In this document: in pieces, positions 45,534 to 55,936 of the stretch
How positions within the stretch are numbered: the first letter of the stretch is position 1
How the letters are laid out: each line of letters begins with the position of its first letter
Assembly: GCA_002633005.1 (NCBI GenBank)
Contig: NMRA01000088.1
Location: 383,074 to 443,073, forward strand
Length of the DNA stretch: 60,000 nt
Source: Phoronis australis
Lineage: Eukaryota; Phoronida; Phoronidae
Reading direction: 5' to 3'
Translations under genes and position numbers: made by a program
Notes under the pieces: generated by a model
Seen by the model: the letters and a program-made list of their open reading frames with translations, nothing else
Database searches by the model: none
What the model was told of the DNA's origin: nothing

Positions 45534-45659
45534 CACGGAATCGCCCGCACTAAGTACTGAATCATTTGCATGACCCACTGAATCACCCAGGTAAATCACT
45601 GAATCATCTCTACGAACACTGAATCATGCGCACGATCCACAACATCACGCACACGACGA
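45534..45659 (+). repeat. Degenerate 21-bp minisatellite, about six units
   Basis: ACTGAATCA anchors occur at 45556, 45577, 45598 and 45618, with weaker forms at 45535 and 45639. Spacing is 21, 21, 21, 20 and 21 bp. Between anchors the units vary, for example TTTGCATGACCC and CCCAGGTAAATC. Confidence 0.7.
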
Positions 45660-45789
45660 AAAACACGCGGAAACAAAATGTTTCGCCCGAGCGTATGTCA
45701 CCCGCACGAATATCGAAGCATTTGCAGGTACCACGGGTCATAAGTCTATTTGCTATCAAGGATTTTGATTCGCAAGTACGATGCGGAGC

Positions 45790-45945
45790 AGGTTCATGTG
45801 GACCACACTGGAAATAAGCCTGACTTTTTGTACTACCTGTCTTTCCTACTTGTACTTTTATTTATTTTCATTCGTCATTTATCTTGTATATTTTTCTTGT
45901 CTTTCTGTACTTGTAAGTTAATTAAATAAATAGATAATAAAACGA
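45790..45945 (+). mobile_element. Possible LINE 3' end with A-rich tail
   Basis: GGACCACACTGGAAATAAGC followed by a T-rich stretch, TTGTAAGTTAATTAAATAAA and an A-rich end resembles the 3' UTR and tail of non-LTR retrotransposons of invertebrates. No reverse transcriptase is present in the window. Confidence 0.3.
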
Positions 45946-45951
45946 TTCCGA

Positions 45952-46042
45952 ATGGTTTGATGCTCTTCACTGGGAGTGGATTCTCTTGGCTGCGCTGAAG
46001 TCCAACAGTGTCATATCGATGGAAGCATTTTCATCAAACCAT
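45952..46042. repeat. Inverted repeat ATGGTTTGATG
   Basis: ATGGTTTGATG and CATCAAACCAT pair exactly at the ends of a 91-bp segment. The interior is mildly GC-rich. Confidence 0.5.
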
Positions 46043-46299
46043 CATACTTGAGTGATTTTATAGCCCTTTTGGCTACTCCTTATTTAATCGAACTACGGGA
46101 GCCTTGTTTATTTAAAACACCACAGACTACGTGATATTTTTAATGGTGAAATAATTAAAGACGTAACACACCAGCTGAGCACGCCCTTGAGGTGCCTTGT
46201 TCCGGGATCATTTGGAGATTGATTCATTTTTTGTCTTATATTAACTAAATCACCTTACAGCCAAACACGACAAAGTTAAAAACAAACTCAGAATAAAAA

Positions 46300-46402
46300 C
46301 TGTATGTAGGACATAAAATGGTCTGATATAACGTGCCCGAATTTTGAGAACCAGTTTTCTCCACTGAATAACGGGCATCAAGCTGGTTCTCAGACTATTG
46401 CC
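46300..46402. mobile_element. Foldback element, TTTTGAGAAC family, copy 2
   Basis: ATTTTGAGAACCAGTTTTCT, CCACTGAATAACGGGCAT and AGCTGGTTCTCA match copy 1 at 2920, including the interleaved TGCCCG/CGGGCA pair. The right arm has lost the ATGCAAGCATGT portion. Confidence 0.65.
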
Positions 46403-47125
46403 GAGAAAAGACAGTTGAATCTCACCGTAGATAATTTTTTCGTGAGACTAATAAAAAACAAGCGATGCGTTCCTTAGATTAAAGACATTAGCGCTCCACA
46501 TATAGAACGGAAACGGCGAATACTATTACAAATTTTAACTTTCCAGCTTCGCCGACCAATCATTTCATTAGCCGCCGAGCATATCCGTACAATAGCTTGG
46601 TCTTGCGTGATGTTTCTTTTTGGCGATATTCTCGCGTCTACGACCGAAGGCAGTCAAAGTTTCACGAAACGGTCCTCCAACAGGAAATATGTCAATATCT
46701 TGCCTAGCTTGCGTACGTTTACATTCACGAAGTAGAACATAACAAAGTGAGACAGTTGGTTAAAGGAAAAAAGGAAGGGCAGTGTCACGAAACGTAATAA
46801 AGGATCGGGCATTTGGAACACCTCGGGAATTTTTGTAGCCACACAATTTCCCTCGGAGGTGAACATAATCTACGCATGTGCGAACTTCATTCATACGCCC
46901 AATCAGTTTCCGGTTTGACAAAAAATCACCTACGAGGGGAAATTTGAGGTTACTAAAATAGCTAAGATGTCCCGGATGGGACTGATGTGTTATCTCCGAA
47001 CTCGAACTTGTTAACTACAAATTATGTTTGACACCTCATGTTGTACTTCAGTAAGTACTTGAGATACGTAGCTATTAATCTGTACTCGAGTAATTTATGG
47101 CTTACATTGGATGAATGTTTAATCC
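46403..47125. other. Unassigned region
   Basis: A minus-strand frame from ATG at 46866 (MFTSEGNCVATKIPEVFQMP) is open to 46654 but matches nothing I know. The CGCATGTGCG next to its start is a degenerate NRF1-like motif. Evidence for a gene is too weak to call. Confidence 0.3.
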
Positions 47126-47185
47126 CAGTGTGAATTTAGGGGTCAGCACGTGCTAATGCACGTGATGACCCCTCAGTTAACACTG
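47126..47185. repeat. 60-bp foldback with paired CACGTG motifs
   Basis: CAGTG...AGGGGTCAGCACGTG and CACGTGATGACCCCT...CACTG pair over 27 positions with a few mismatches and a 6-base loop. Each arm carries the E-box CACGTG. Confidence 0.7.
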
Positions 47186-48074
47186 AGTCTGAATTCAGAA
47201 CCTCGAGTTTGTAGCTAGAATCTAGGGATCATTAAGTGCAATTTGGACTTGAAATTCATTTGTGTAAATCATGATATACTGAATACCCAATCAGAGCACA
47301 TATCTTGAAATTGCACTTGAGTAACAGAGAAAATGTGAAACAAATTACGCCGAGTCCAACTTAAAAGTTTAGAGCCTGAGCCCAAATTGCACGTGTTTCT
47401 CGCCAATCTATTTGGCCACGCAAGTTACGACACCACGTGTTTTCTCACGATCCGCCCTTCTTCATAGAGTACCTCTTACAAAAGTAAATGTCGTCCATCC
47501 ATACTACAGGTTCGTTTACTGGGTTGTGGACGAGACACCAAAACGAATGCAGAAGTTTAACTCCCTTTTCCTTATGGCAAGAAAAAAAAATCAAAATAGT
47601 CTTTAGAAAATGTTGTAATCCATCTTGAACTGAAGCATTTCGCTGTTTGCAAGACAAAATGAAACCTTATCGGCAGATTTTCGCATTTAACCAACTATCT
47701 TTAAAACAGTAGAGTTTGACCAAGTGAATGTATATATTGGAAGTGACTCTATACCAGCCTGCCCCTAATTAGGTGAGAACATATTTTTAGTAAAAAGGCA
47801 CATTCATAACAAAAAAAAAAAAACTTTATCAACATAATGACCAAATTTCTGACATAACTGTTCAATATAAAATTTCAAAAACTCTAACATATTCTGCTTT
47901 TGCTTTGTGCAACTTCTTTGACAAAAATTGTAAAAGTCCATTATTTTGATATTGGAGACCGGAGCACGATGCTCCGAAATTAGTCAAATCTTGACATTTT
48001 GAAGAGCCGTATTGCCTTATGTATGTACGAAAGTCTTGAAATTAAACTTGATAAATTACCTGGTCAACATACAC
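47186..48074. other. Unassigned region
   Basis: CATTAAGTGCAATTTGGACT near 47230 is shared with 33093. The overlapping frames at 47412-47657 on both strands are anonymous. Confidence 0.45.
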
Positions 48075-48499
48075 ATCCTCATCGTCATCATTACCAACGT
48101 CGCGTCGTCGTCGTCGTCATAATCATTATCATCATCATCACTATCATCATCATCATCATCATCGTCATCATCACCATCATCATCATCATCATCACCATCA
48201 GTAGCAGCAGTAGTAGGCGCTTGGGAATTCTTATTTGTACTNNNNNNNNNNNNNNNNNNNNNNNNNNNNNNNNNNNNNNNNNNNNNNNNNNNNNNNNNNN
48301 NNNNNNNNNNNNNNNNNNNNNNNNNNNNNNNNNNNNNNNNNNNNNNNNNNNNNNNNNNNNNNNNNNNNNNNNNNNNNNNNNNNNNNNNNNNNNNNNNNNN
48401 NNNNNNNNNNNNNNNNNNNNNNNNNNNNNNNNNNNNNNNNNNNNNNNNNNNNNNNNNNNNNNNNNNNNNNNNNNNNNNNNNNNNNNNNNNNNNNNNNNN

Positions 48500-48544
<45 letters not shown>

Positions 48545-48580
48545 TTCATCATCATCGTCATCACACTATCTTTATCAATA
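48075..48580. repeat. ATC trinucleotide array with 258-base gap
   Basis: (ATC)n on the plus strand flanks a run of N at 48242-48499. The left side includes a short CGTCGT tract; the right side begins with near-perfect ATC. Array length is unknown. Confidence 0.95.
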
Positions 48581-50072
48581 TCGGCATCGTCTTCAATATT
48601 ATCATTTCCAACAACATCGACCTCTTTTCCCATTTTCGTTTTTCTCCTTCTTCTGTTCTCGTTCTTCCCATTCTACTTTGGATTTGTTTTCCTTCTATGT
48701 CTTGTTCGATCATTTGTGTTTTACTGTTTCGCTCCTTCAATCATTAAATTTAATGCCGTTATTGAATTAGCGGTGTATGGAACATGTCTTCAAGTGACAC
48801 GCTTGAGGTGGGCCAATTACGTGTACAGCATTATTCAAGCAATTATTGTAAGGACAGAAATGATAAAACAGTTGATGGCGCACTTGTAGCACAATACGTA
48901 TCTTCAACTTGAGAGGAATGTTTTTACATTGACACGCAAACTTGATCTGTGTTACTACTTGAATACTCTTATTCAAATAACCGTGGTTTTCCAGAACTCT
49001 CTCCTTGACGCAACAAATCTAATGCGACTCCTGAATGCTATGTCGTATCTCATTTCTCCACCAAGTCATTGTCTGAAAAAGTTACCACAGAAGTTCAAAC
49101 ATCTTCTTGCCGCTTTTCTTCGAATGTCTCACGGTATTGTTGACGAAATATAACAAAAGCACGTAGGCTTTATTCATTTCATTGGCCATCATCCTTTTGA
49201 AAATGAAATTACAATTGACGAAGTATGGGTGTTTGTTATTTTTTAATTTTCTTTTATTCCTTGTGAATCAAAAAGGCATAACAAAATGAAGAATAAACCA
49301 TTGTTTTACATTTCCCCAAAGTAGGACTGAAAATGTTTGAGGTTTTTCGCTGTTAAATTTGTAAGTTACTGCAATGTTCTAAAATGTAACGACAAAATCG
49401 CACACATTTTTCTCATTCAGAGCATTGATTAAAAGCATTGTGTAAAATTTCCCTCGTAGCAAATTTGTTTAGCAAAGTTGTTGTGTGAATAACGAAAAGA
49501 AAAAGAGAAGCCTGGCTATTTCATTTAATTAGAGAAAACTTCGCCTTTGGCTAGGAGATCATATAACTAATATTTATTGAAGAGACGCATCTGCAATATT
49601 GGTGCGAATAAGTTACAGGAGGTACGACCAATCCCATGATGTGACTAGGTTCTTTTTCATGTTTAACCGAAAACTGTGTCAGAAAAGTAACAAAATATTG
49701 AAAAAAAAAACGCACCAGTGCACAACTGATACTAAAAATCGTATTTACTGGAATACGGAGATAACTTCATCTTGGATCCAGCTATGCTTGCCTAAATGCA
49801 GTAGCTAGATATTTCCTACAAAAGTAAGAAGTCTTGTATTTTGTGTAGCTAATCAGAAAGATTTAGAAATTAAAAGTGATGTCCGATTCTCATTGCGTCT
49901 TTACGTTTCTGAAAAGCACTTTTGTGAAGTCTTTAGCATTATAGTTGAAACACCGATGAAGAGGGACTATGAAATGTTTCCATGGTTACAACGAAACAGA
50001 CAGTACTGAAGATGTTTGCAACCACGAGCTCATTAACGATATTAAAATTTGTTAATAACGACAAATAGCGGC
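48581..50072. other. Unassigned region
   Basis: Frames at 48720-48889 and 48929-49153 (plus) look mildly protein-like but match nothing. No RNA gene was seen. Confidence 0.4.
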
Positions 50073-50145
50073 ACCCTGCGGCGCAATGGCTCGCCATCGC
50101 AATACCCATTAGTGCAGGGTTGCGGGGTACGCCCCGGGATAGGGT
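50073..50145 (+). repeat. tRNA-like pseudogene or SINE head
   Basis: This is a 73-base segment. ACCCTGC at the start pairs largely with ATAGGGT at the end, GGCG/CGCC forms a D-like stem around AATGGCT, and GGGGTACGCCCC sits where the T arm belongs. The T loop is defective and no clean anticodon arm is seen, so it is not a functional tRNA. Confidence 0.3.
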
Positions 50146-50492
50146 CGCAATCGCATTATCAGTAACAATCCAATGTCTTCGAATCCAATCTCCGTTCATA
50201 GCTATCGTATGTCAAATTAATTTATCAAAAGTGTAAAGAAAACGATTTGTTTGTTGTACAGAGCTGTTACAACAAGCGAAAGTCACAAGCTGACGACATG
50301 TAATGAATGATTGCTGGCATTTTTAGTACAAGAAGATAGCATGGCTATGTGTAAACGATAAAAAATGTATGACATTCTATTTCAAGTATAGCAAATCAAT
50401 CTCTGTATGAAACATTTTCTATAAAGTTTCAATAATAATACAGTTGTGTATAACTTTATCATAACGCTTCACCAGATAGAAATAGAAATATC

Positions 50493-50667
50493 AACGATGG
50501 TGATGATGTTGATGTTGAGAATGGAGATGATGATGGCTGGTGAAGACTACAATGAAATTGATGGTGAAAATGGTAATAATTGTGGCGGTGTGAAGGATGG
50601 CGATTTTTAGGCGATAATGATGGTGAGGATAACGATGATGGCGACGATGTTGGAGGTGATGGTGATC

Positions 50668-50715
<48 letters not shown>

Positions 50716-50830
50716 GGTGGTGATGACGATATAATGTTGATGGTGATTGATGATGATGGTGTTGGCGATGATGAGGAAGATGTCAATGATGTTTCTGTCA
50801 TTGATAAAGATGATAAAAGACAACGACGGT
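50493..50830. repeat. GAT trinucleotide array
   Basis: A degenerate GAT/GGT array with a perfect core of about 15 units at 50668-50713. Poly-Asp frames across it are artefacts. Confidence 0.95.
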
Positions 50831-51007
50831 CCCAACTATGAAGTTGAAAGTAGCTGCAAGGTTATTATTATTATTTTCAAAATCAATCCCCACTGTCTAC
50901 TACAACATTTTTTATAGGACCCGGCCTCGTTAACTCAAAATTTCCAAAATTATAGTACAATCAGTTAAACAAATAAACCATTAATTTAAATTAGTCTGTA
51001 ATGGCGA

Positions 51008-51128
51008 GTTAAAGGGACGTAATCGCTTATATAAAAAATAGTTGAACATTACCTTTGGTTGGACCGATGTCTTGAACTCATTAGCTTTACCAAAGTTATA
51101 AAACAGCCCAATACGTCATGTTTCTGGG
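51008..51128 (+). mobile_element. Dispersed repeat TTAAAGGGAC, copy 1
   Basis: TTAAAGGGACGTAATCGCTT, a TTGAACTCATTAGCTTTACC block, GTTATAAAA and CGTCATGTTTCTG appear in the same order as at 51783-51911. Confidence 0.5.
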
Positions 51129-51521
51129 GCCATTTTCCAAAATAAATACATCGCATTAACAGTTGGTTTCCATTCACTCCATCGATCACATAAAGAATGT
51201 GCACGTACAAGTTTTTCAAAACTACAAATTTGTCTGATTTCTGTGCCCACCACAAAATAAAATTTCTACACGATTTGTAAAGGATAGACGTCTGGCGACA
51301 TAGAATTTGAGAAAGTGAATTGTTTTGGAAATACATTTTCTATGTTCATTGCATGCTCCCTTGTACGTATTTACTATCCCTGGAACACTTGAAAATAGCG
51401 TGAGGGGCCCAGCTAAAGATCCGCGTCGTGGTTTTACATTTCACGCCACTGACCAAACACAATGTCCCATTCACCGTTGCACGCAGTGTGCCTGTCGTTA
51501 GCGTTTGCTCAATGAAAGTGA
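51129..51521. other. Unassigned region
   Basis: No supported feature. The minus-strand frame at 51049-51336 is anonymous. From about 51400 the sequence is somewhat richer in CpG. Confidence 0.4.
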
Positions 51522-51606
51522 ATGCTGGGTCAAGATGCGGGCCTTAAGCTGCACCGGTCACGTGCTTCCGATAGTTCCTTGGAGAAGACTGCACGCCAAG
51601 GGAAAG
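51522..51606 (+). CDS. Candidate first coding exon, unknown gene
   Basis: An ATG opens 28 codons plus one base, MLGQDAGLKLHRSRASDSSL then EKTARQGK, ending at a consensus donor AAAG/GTAAGT. It is hydrophilic and basic. A CpG-containing stretch and the E-box CACGTG overlap it. A minus-strand frame (51530-51781) also crosses the block. No family recognised. Confidence 0.25.
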
Positions 51607-51782
51607 GTAAGTGACATTGAAAATGTCTCTGCCAGATAATCAGGGATTCGGATTTTTGCATAAAAACGGTTGATTTCCGGAGAGAGTTTCCGAAAGATTG
51701 TATTTCAAAACAGCTATGCATACTCCAACTACAGCAGTGACCTACTATCCGAAACGCGAATGTCCTTTTCATTGTTGTCAAT

Positions 51783-51911
51783 TAAAGGGACACAGTCGGT
51801 TTTAGCGCCAAATAACCCATTATTAGGGTAGCTCTTTAATAAGACTGACTTCTTGAAGTTATCAGTTTTGGCCAGAGCTATAAAAAGCTATCCCGTAGTG
51901 TTTTTGTTTGT
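51783..51911 (+). mobile_element. Dispersed repeat TTAAAGGGAC, copy 2
   Basis: TTAAAGGGACACAGTCGGTT, CTTCTTGAAGTTATCAGTTT, GCTATAAAA and CGTAGTGTTTTTG align with copy 1 about 775 bp upstream. Confidence 0.5.
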
Positions 51912-52009
51912 GACTTTATTAGAAATTCGCGACGTTGAATTCCAGTCACTTGGTATTAATTAGCTGAAATTTAGGCTGTTGACCAGTTGCTGGTTCTATC
52001 TGTTTAAAA

Positions 52010-52075
52010 ATACTAGGCTATCAGCAAAGCGTTGGACTTGAGGTTGTAAGTTCGATTCCGCGTTGGGACTAATCT
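52010..52075 (+). mobile_element. tRNA-derived SINE fragment
   Basis: AGTTCGATTCC matches the pol III B box, and AAAGCGTTGGACTTGAGGTT is like the D and anticodon region of tRNA-derived SINE heads. The A box is decayed (GGCTATCAGC). It is too short and damaged for a tRNA gene. Confidence 0.45.
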
Positions 52076-52320
52076 CAGAAAAACACCTTTCTCACCGATA
52101 ATCTTCTGTCACAGCTAATACCTCCCTACGTTTATTTTCGTGAAACACTGACTAAGTTTTAAAACATGTCGTCTGTTAAGATAGTTGTAACTTTACTACG
52201 TTTTAGTGAAAAAGTCTAAAATAGGGACTTGACTCAGTTGCTTGAATCTTCTGAGCAATTGTGGCTTACTAGAAAATAAAAATGTTTTGTTTTCTAACAC
52301 CTTGCCTGGGTAGAGTTCAG

Positions 52321-52434
52321 TATCGCTACGACTTCGCTAAAAAGCAAGACTTCGCGAGATTATGTGAGATATTGTCCAGTATTTTAATTGAGAACACGTG
52401 ACTTTGGCTAGATTTTAGCGAGGTCCCAGCGATA
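52321..52434. mobile_element. MITE, TATCGCT family, copy 2
   Basis: TATCGCTACGACTTCGCTAA at the left and TATCGCTGGGACCTCGCTAA read inward from the right are terminal inverted repeats. TA at both outer ends could be the target duplication of a Tc1/mariner-type element. The other copy is inverted at 41533. Confidence 0.7.
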
Positions 52435-53583
52435 CCCTGTATTCGAGCATCTCTTTTACCTACGGAATTGTTTAATAATACATCTGGAAACCGAACACTC
52501 ATTCCAATGAAAATAAACAGAGACCTAGTCTTTAAATGAGGGACGTTACATAGAAAAGGTTACTATTTGTTTTCAATAATATTGAGAATTCAACGTAGAG
52601 TTCACTCTCAGTGTGTGTATCAAAGCTAAAATTCACTTGGTGATTGTGACAAAATAGTATTAGCAAGGAGAACCAGTGTTTGCACAAGTTCGGGCACAAA
52701 GTCGAGCCCCTGTTCGGGACTGCTTTATGCAACCGGCCACTGCATGCTGCAGTTGCACGTCTGTGGATACGCACTTTTGTTACTATACAAATACTTTAAC
52801 CGATCTGTCAACTCTCGCAGTAAGTAAAATGATGATTTTACTGATAATAACAATGATAAAGCGAAAATTAAAGATGATTTTCTTCCTACCTGACGTACTG
52901 CTCCAAAAAAACTCCCTTGTCATAACAGACATTTGCCCATACCATTTAGAAATCACCTGTCATTGACTACTCTTTTATTCTGTAGAAGTTGATAAAATAT
53001 TTACACTCTGATTCTAAGTATTTGTCTATGCCCATGAGGTAACACTTCGCGTGTTCTGTTATGCATATGATGCTTAATAAATACCATTATCTAACAAAAA
53101 AGAAAAAAGGACGATAATGCGAGACAGTTAGCACAGGGCGCTTGATTTCTTAACTAAATTTCCCATTATTAAATGCTCTTGTTAAATATGCTATGAATAA
53201 ACTGTCATTCATCAGATAAATTCACTGTTTTACTGAACTTTCTGAATTTGGAAAGTGGGCGATTACTCAGCCAGGTCTGCGAGTTGTAGCGATGACCGGT
53301 TCAAACAAGAGATGTATCTCTCTTCAGCAGGACGGATAATCATCACAACGCTCGTGCCAGACTCACGTGCTTTGTGACACGTCATTGATTGCGCTTTTAC
53401 GCGACCAAAACTGTGAACAACTTTAAATCGCGTTGTTTTTTAGGCTCCATACAGTATTATTACACGTCCACTGACACTTCTGCCCTCTGCTTGGCTAAAA
53501 CACAGTAGCATTTGCTTGCTTTATGGAGTGATGTTGCCCGACTAGCCAAATGTAATGTCCCTTTTCATTCGTACTGCTGTGAC
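52435..53583. other. Unassigned region
   Basis: GCTTTATGCAACCGGCC at 52722 is the inverse of the end at 26286. The open frame at 52676-52966 crosses it and is anonymous. Confidence 0.4.
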
Positions 53584-53610
53584 GTCAGATCACGGTATTC
53601 GTGATCTGAC
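53584..53610. repeat. Perfect hairpin GTCAGATCAC
   Basis: GTCAGATCAC and GTGATCTGAC enclose a 7-base loop. Confidence 0.75.
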
Positions 53611-54394
53611 CGATAGCAGGTTGCAGAAACTTGACTGTATATAAATTCAGGTAAAAATATGAACATCCAACAAAAGACGAAGAAATCGGAGGAAAGAATC
53701 ATCAGCGGTATTGTAAAATAACACATATCCCTCGGGTATTTCTGGCCCGCCTGGAACTCACCTACAAAGCTCTTTCTCGGGCCAAATTTTGTGATTTCTA
53801 AAAAATTGATTAATGCATGGCTGAAAAATAACTTCCAGCGCATTGTCATCAGCGTGAAATTACGAACTGATATTAATACGTTTGGCTTTTTGAGTGTTGT
53901 TTTTGGTCAACTTTCACTAAAAATCTTTGCATGGATTGCTCTAGTTTTACTGTACCTGGTGAACAGATCCCAGTGAGTAAATTTTGACGTTAAATAGCTA
54001 ACTTATCTGTTTGTGCTCAGCCAGCATTCAACTTTTCTTGAATCATTCAGTGTATCCTTGAACCCTAACCGATATGGCTATCTGGTTTGTCGTTTATTCT
54101 GACAAAGGTTCTTGGTGCACTGGTGTGAAAATGAACCGATTAATCGTTTAAGCTTATAGGTTTCCTGGGTTTGCTAGTAAATTCAGCTATCTTTCAAATG
54201 TAGTGACCAGTTCAATAAGGTAAACGATTTTCAGCGATGTGATCAAAATGGTAACTTCACAATTTTCCAATCAATTTCATCGCTTTACAAAAATGAAAAT
54301 GGGAAATCAAGGGCTGAGACGGCTCCAAAGTGCTAAAATATTCAGCGGCATTAAAATCGGGCTTTCTGTCAAAAACCGGTTTTCATTTAGACCA

Positions 54395-54545
54395 CATACC
54401 GTTATGTGAAATTGGTCTCAAATTGTTCTTCACTCAGTTTAGAAGAAATCTCTGGACTCGGCACGAACTGAAAGTTCGTTTATTCTTCAGACGAAGCTCA
54501 TAATTTCAGGTCACCCCCGGCATCAGTGACATGCGCGCTTGGTCT
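54395..54545 (+). mobile_element. MITE, GGTCTC family, left part
   Basis: CATACCGTTATGTGAAATTG then GTCTCAAATTGTTC is the family's clearest left terminus. ACTCAGTTTAGAAGAAAT and TTCTTCAGACGAAGCT inside match copies at 37.9 and 2.2 kb. It lies within the 637 bp absent from the second haplotype copy. Confidence 0.55.
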
Positions 54546-54561
54546 GAGCAGAAGTAACAAA

Positions 54562-55237
54562 CTGCCAAATCTTCTGTAGCCCGGAAACCATTCCTCATCT
54601 CAGCATAGAGTAGCTTTAGAATTTTTTCACAACGGGAAGGGACATATATCGAAACTTGTTTTTGGCAGAAAGCACGAGTGCCGCTTTAATCGTTTTCGCA
54701 TAAAGTGAATTGTATTTCATTTTCAAGCACAACAGCCGGCTTTCAAAAGTCACTAACTTGCAGAGATAAATAGATATGTCCTTCCCGAAAAGCGTCTAGT
54801 TTTTATATCTTTTGTACCTGCTAAATTCTACTCAGCCTAATAAGACGCATACAGTGTGTAAAACGTAATGATCAGTCTGTACAGAAAAAAAGCAACTCCC
54901 AGAAATCTGATCTGGTTAGCCTAAGCACGTAAGCACACATAACACACGGCGTGAAAGTCGGCCATTTTGTTTATCTCGCACTCCGTCTAGGCCATCAAGT
55001 TGTTCGCAAATTTTGCACTCATTAAACGTAAACAAATACAAGTTTAATTAAAAACCAATGGTCAACAGCGAGAACTGGTCAATGATCGCAGGCCATACTG
55101 TCCAGGTCTATTAAAGCACACTGAGCTAATAAAAGATGGAGCTGATTACATGGCTGATCTGACCAGAACTCCTTGCTCAAGGCAAAATGTCGGCTTCATA
55201 GTAAAACAGGGGTATTTTGGCGTGCCCTTGTGTTTAT
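54562..55237 (+). repeat. Direct duplication, copy 1 (676 bp)
   Basis: It is almost identical to 55260-55936: I count two substitutions and one 1-base indel. The segment itself has no recognised gene. Confidence 0.95.
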
Positions 55238-55238
55238 N
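55238..55238. other. Single N marking a probable join
   Basis: One ambiguous base separates the first duplicate from a 23-base sequence (55239-55261) that repeats 53904-53926. Confidence 0.9.
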
Positions 55239-55259
55239 TGGTCAACTTTCACTAAAAAT

Positions 55260-55936
55260 CTGCCAAATCTTCTGTAGCCCGGAAACCATTCCTCATCTCA
55301 GCATAGAGTAGCTTTAGAACTTTTTCACAACGGGAAGGGACATATATCGAAACTTGTTTTTGGCAGAAAGCACGAGTGCCGCTTTAATCGTTTTCGCATA
55401 AGAGTGAATTGTATTTCATTTTCAAGCACAACAGCCGGCTTTCAAAAGTCACTAACTTGCAGAGATAAATAGATATGTCCTTCCCGAAAAGCGTCTAGTT
55501 TTTATATCTTTTGTACCTGCTAAATTCTACTCAGCCTAATAAGACGCATTCAGTGTGTAAAACGTAATGATCAGTCTGTACAGAAAAAAAGCAACTCCCA
55601 GAAATCTGATCTGGTTAGCCTAAGCACGTAAGCACACATAACACACGGCGTGAAAGTCGGCCATTTTGTTTATCTCGCACTCCGTCTAGGCCATCAAGTT
55701 GTTCGCAAATTTTGCACTCATTAAACGTAAACAAATACAAGTTTAATTAAAAACCAATGGTCAACAGCGAGAACTGGTCAATGATCGCAGGCCATACTGT
55801 CCAGGTCTATTAAAGCACACTGAGCTAATAAAAGATGGAGCTGATTACATGGCTGATCTGACCAGAACTCCTTGCTCAAGGCAAAATGTCGGCTTCATAG
55901 TAAAACAGGGGTATTTTGGCGTGCCCTTGTGTTTAT
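55260..55936 (+). repeat. Direct duplication, copy 2 (677 bp)
   Basis: The second copy is preceded directly by the 23 bases found at 53904-53926. The 637 bp that separate them in the first copy are missing here. This is best read as an alternative haplotype. Confidence 0.95.

Noticed and set aside
46654-46866. Minus-strand frame MFTSEGNCVATKIPEVFQMP with NRF1-like motif upstream
   Set aside because: Only 70 codons, no recognisable product, donor candidate GTACGC is weak.
47999-48889. 180-296 codon frames over the ATC array
   Set aside because: Most of their length is N and trinucleotide repeat.
53565-53849. Minus-strand frame ending at TTTGTAG/GTGAGT
   Set aside because: The donor is good, but the product is unrecognised and overlaps a plus-strand frame and a hairpin.
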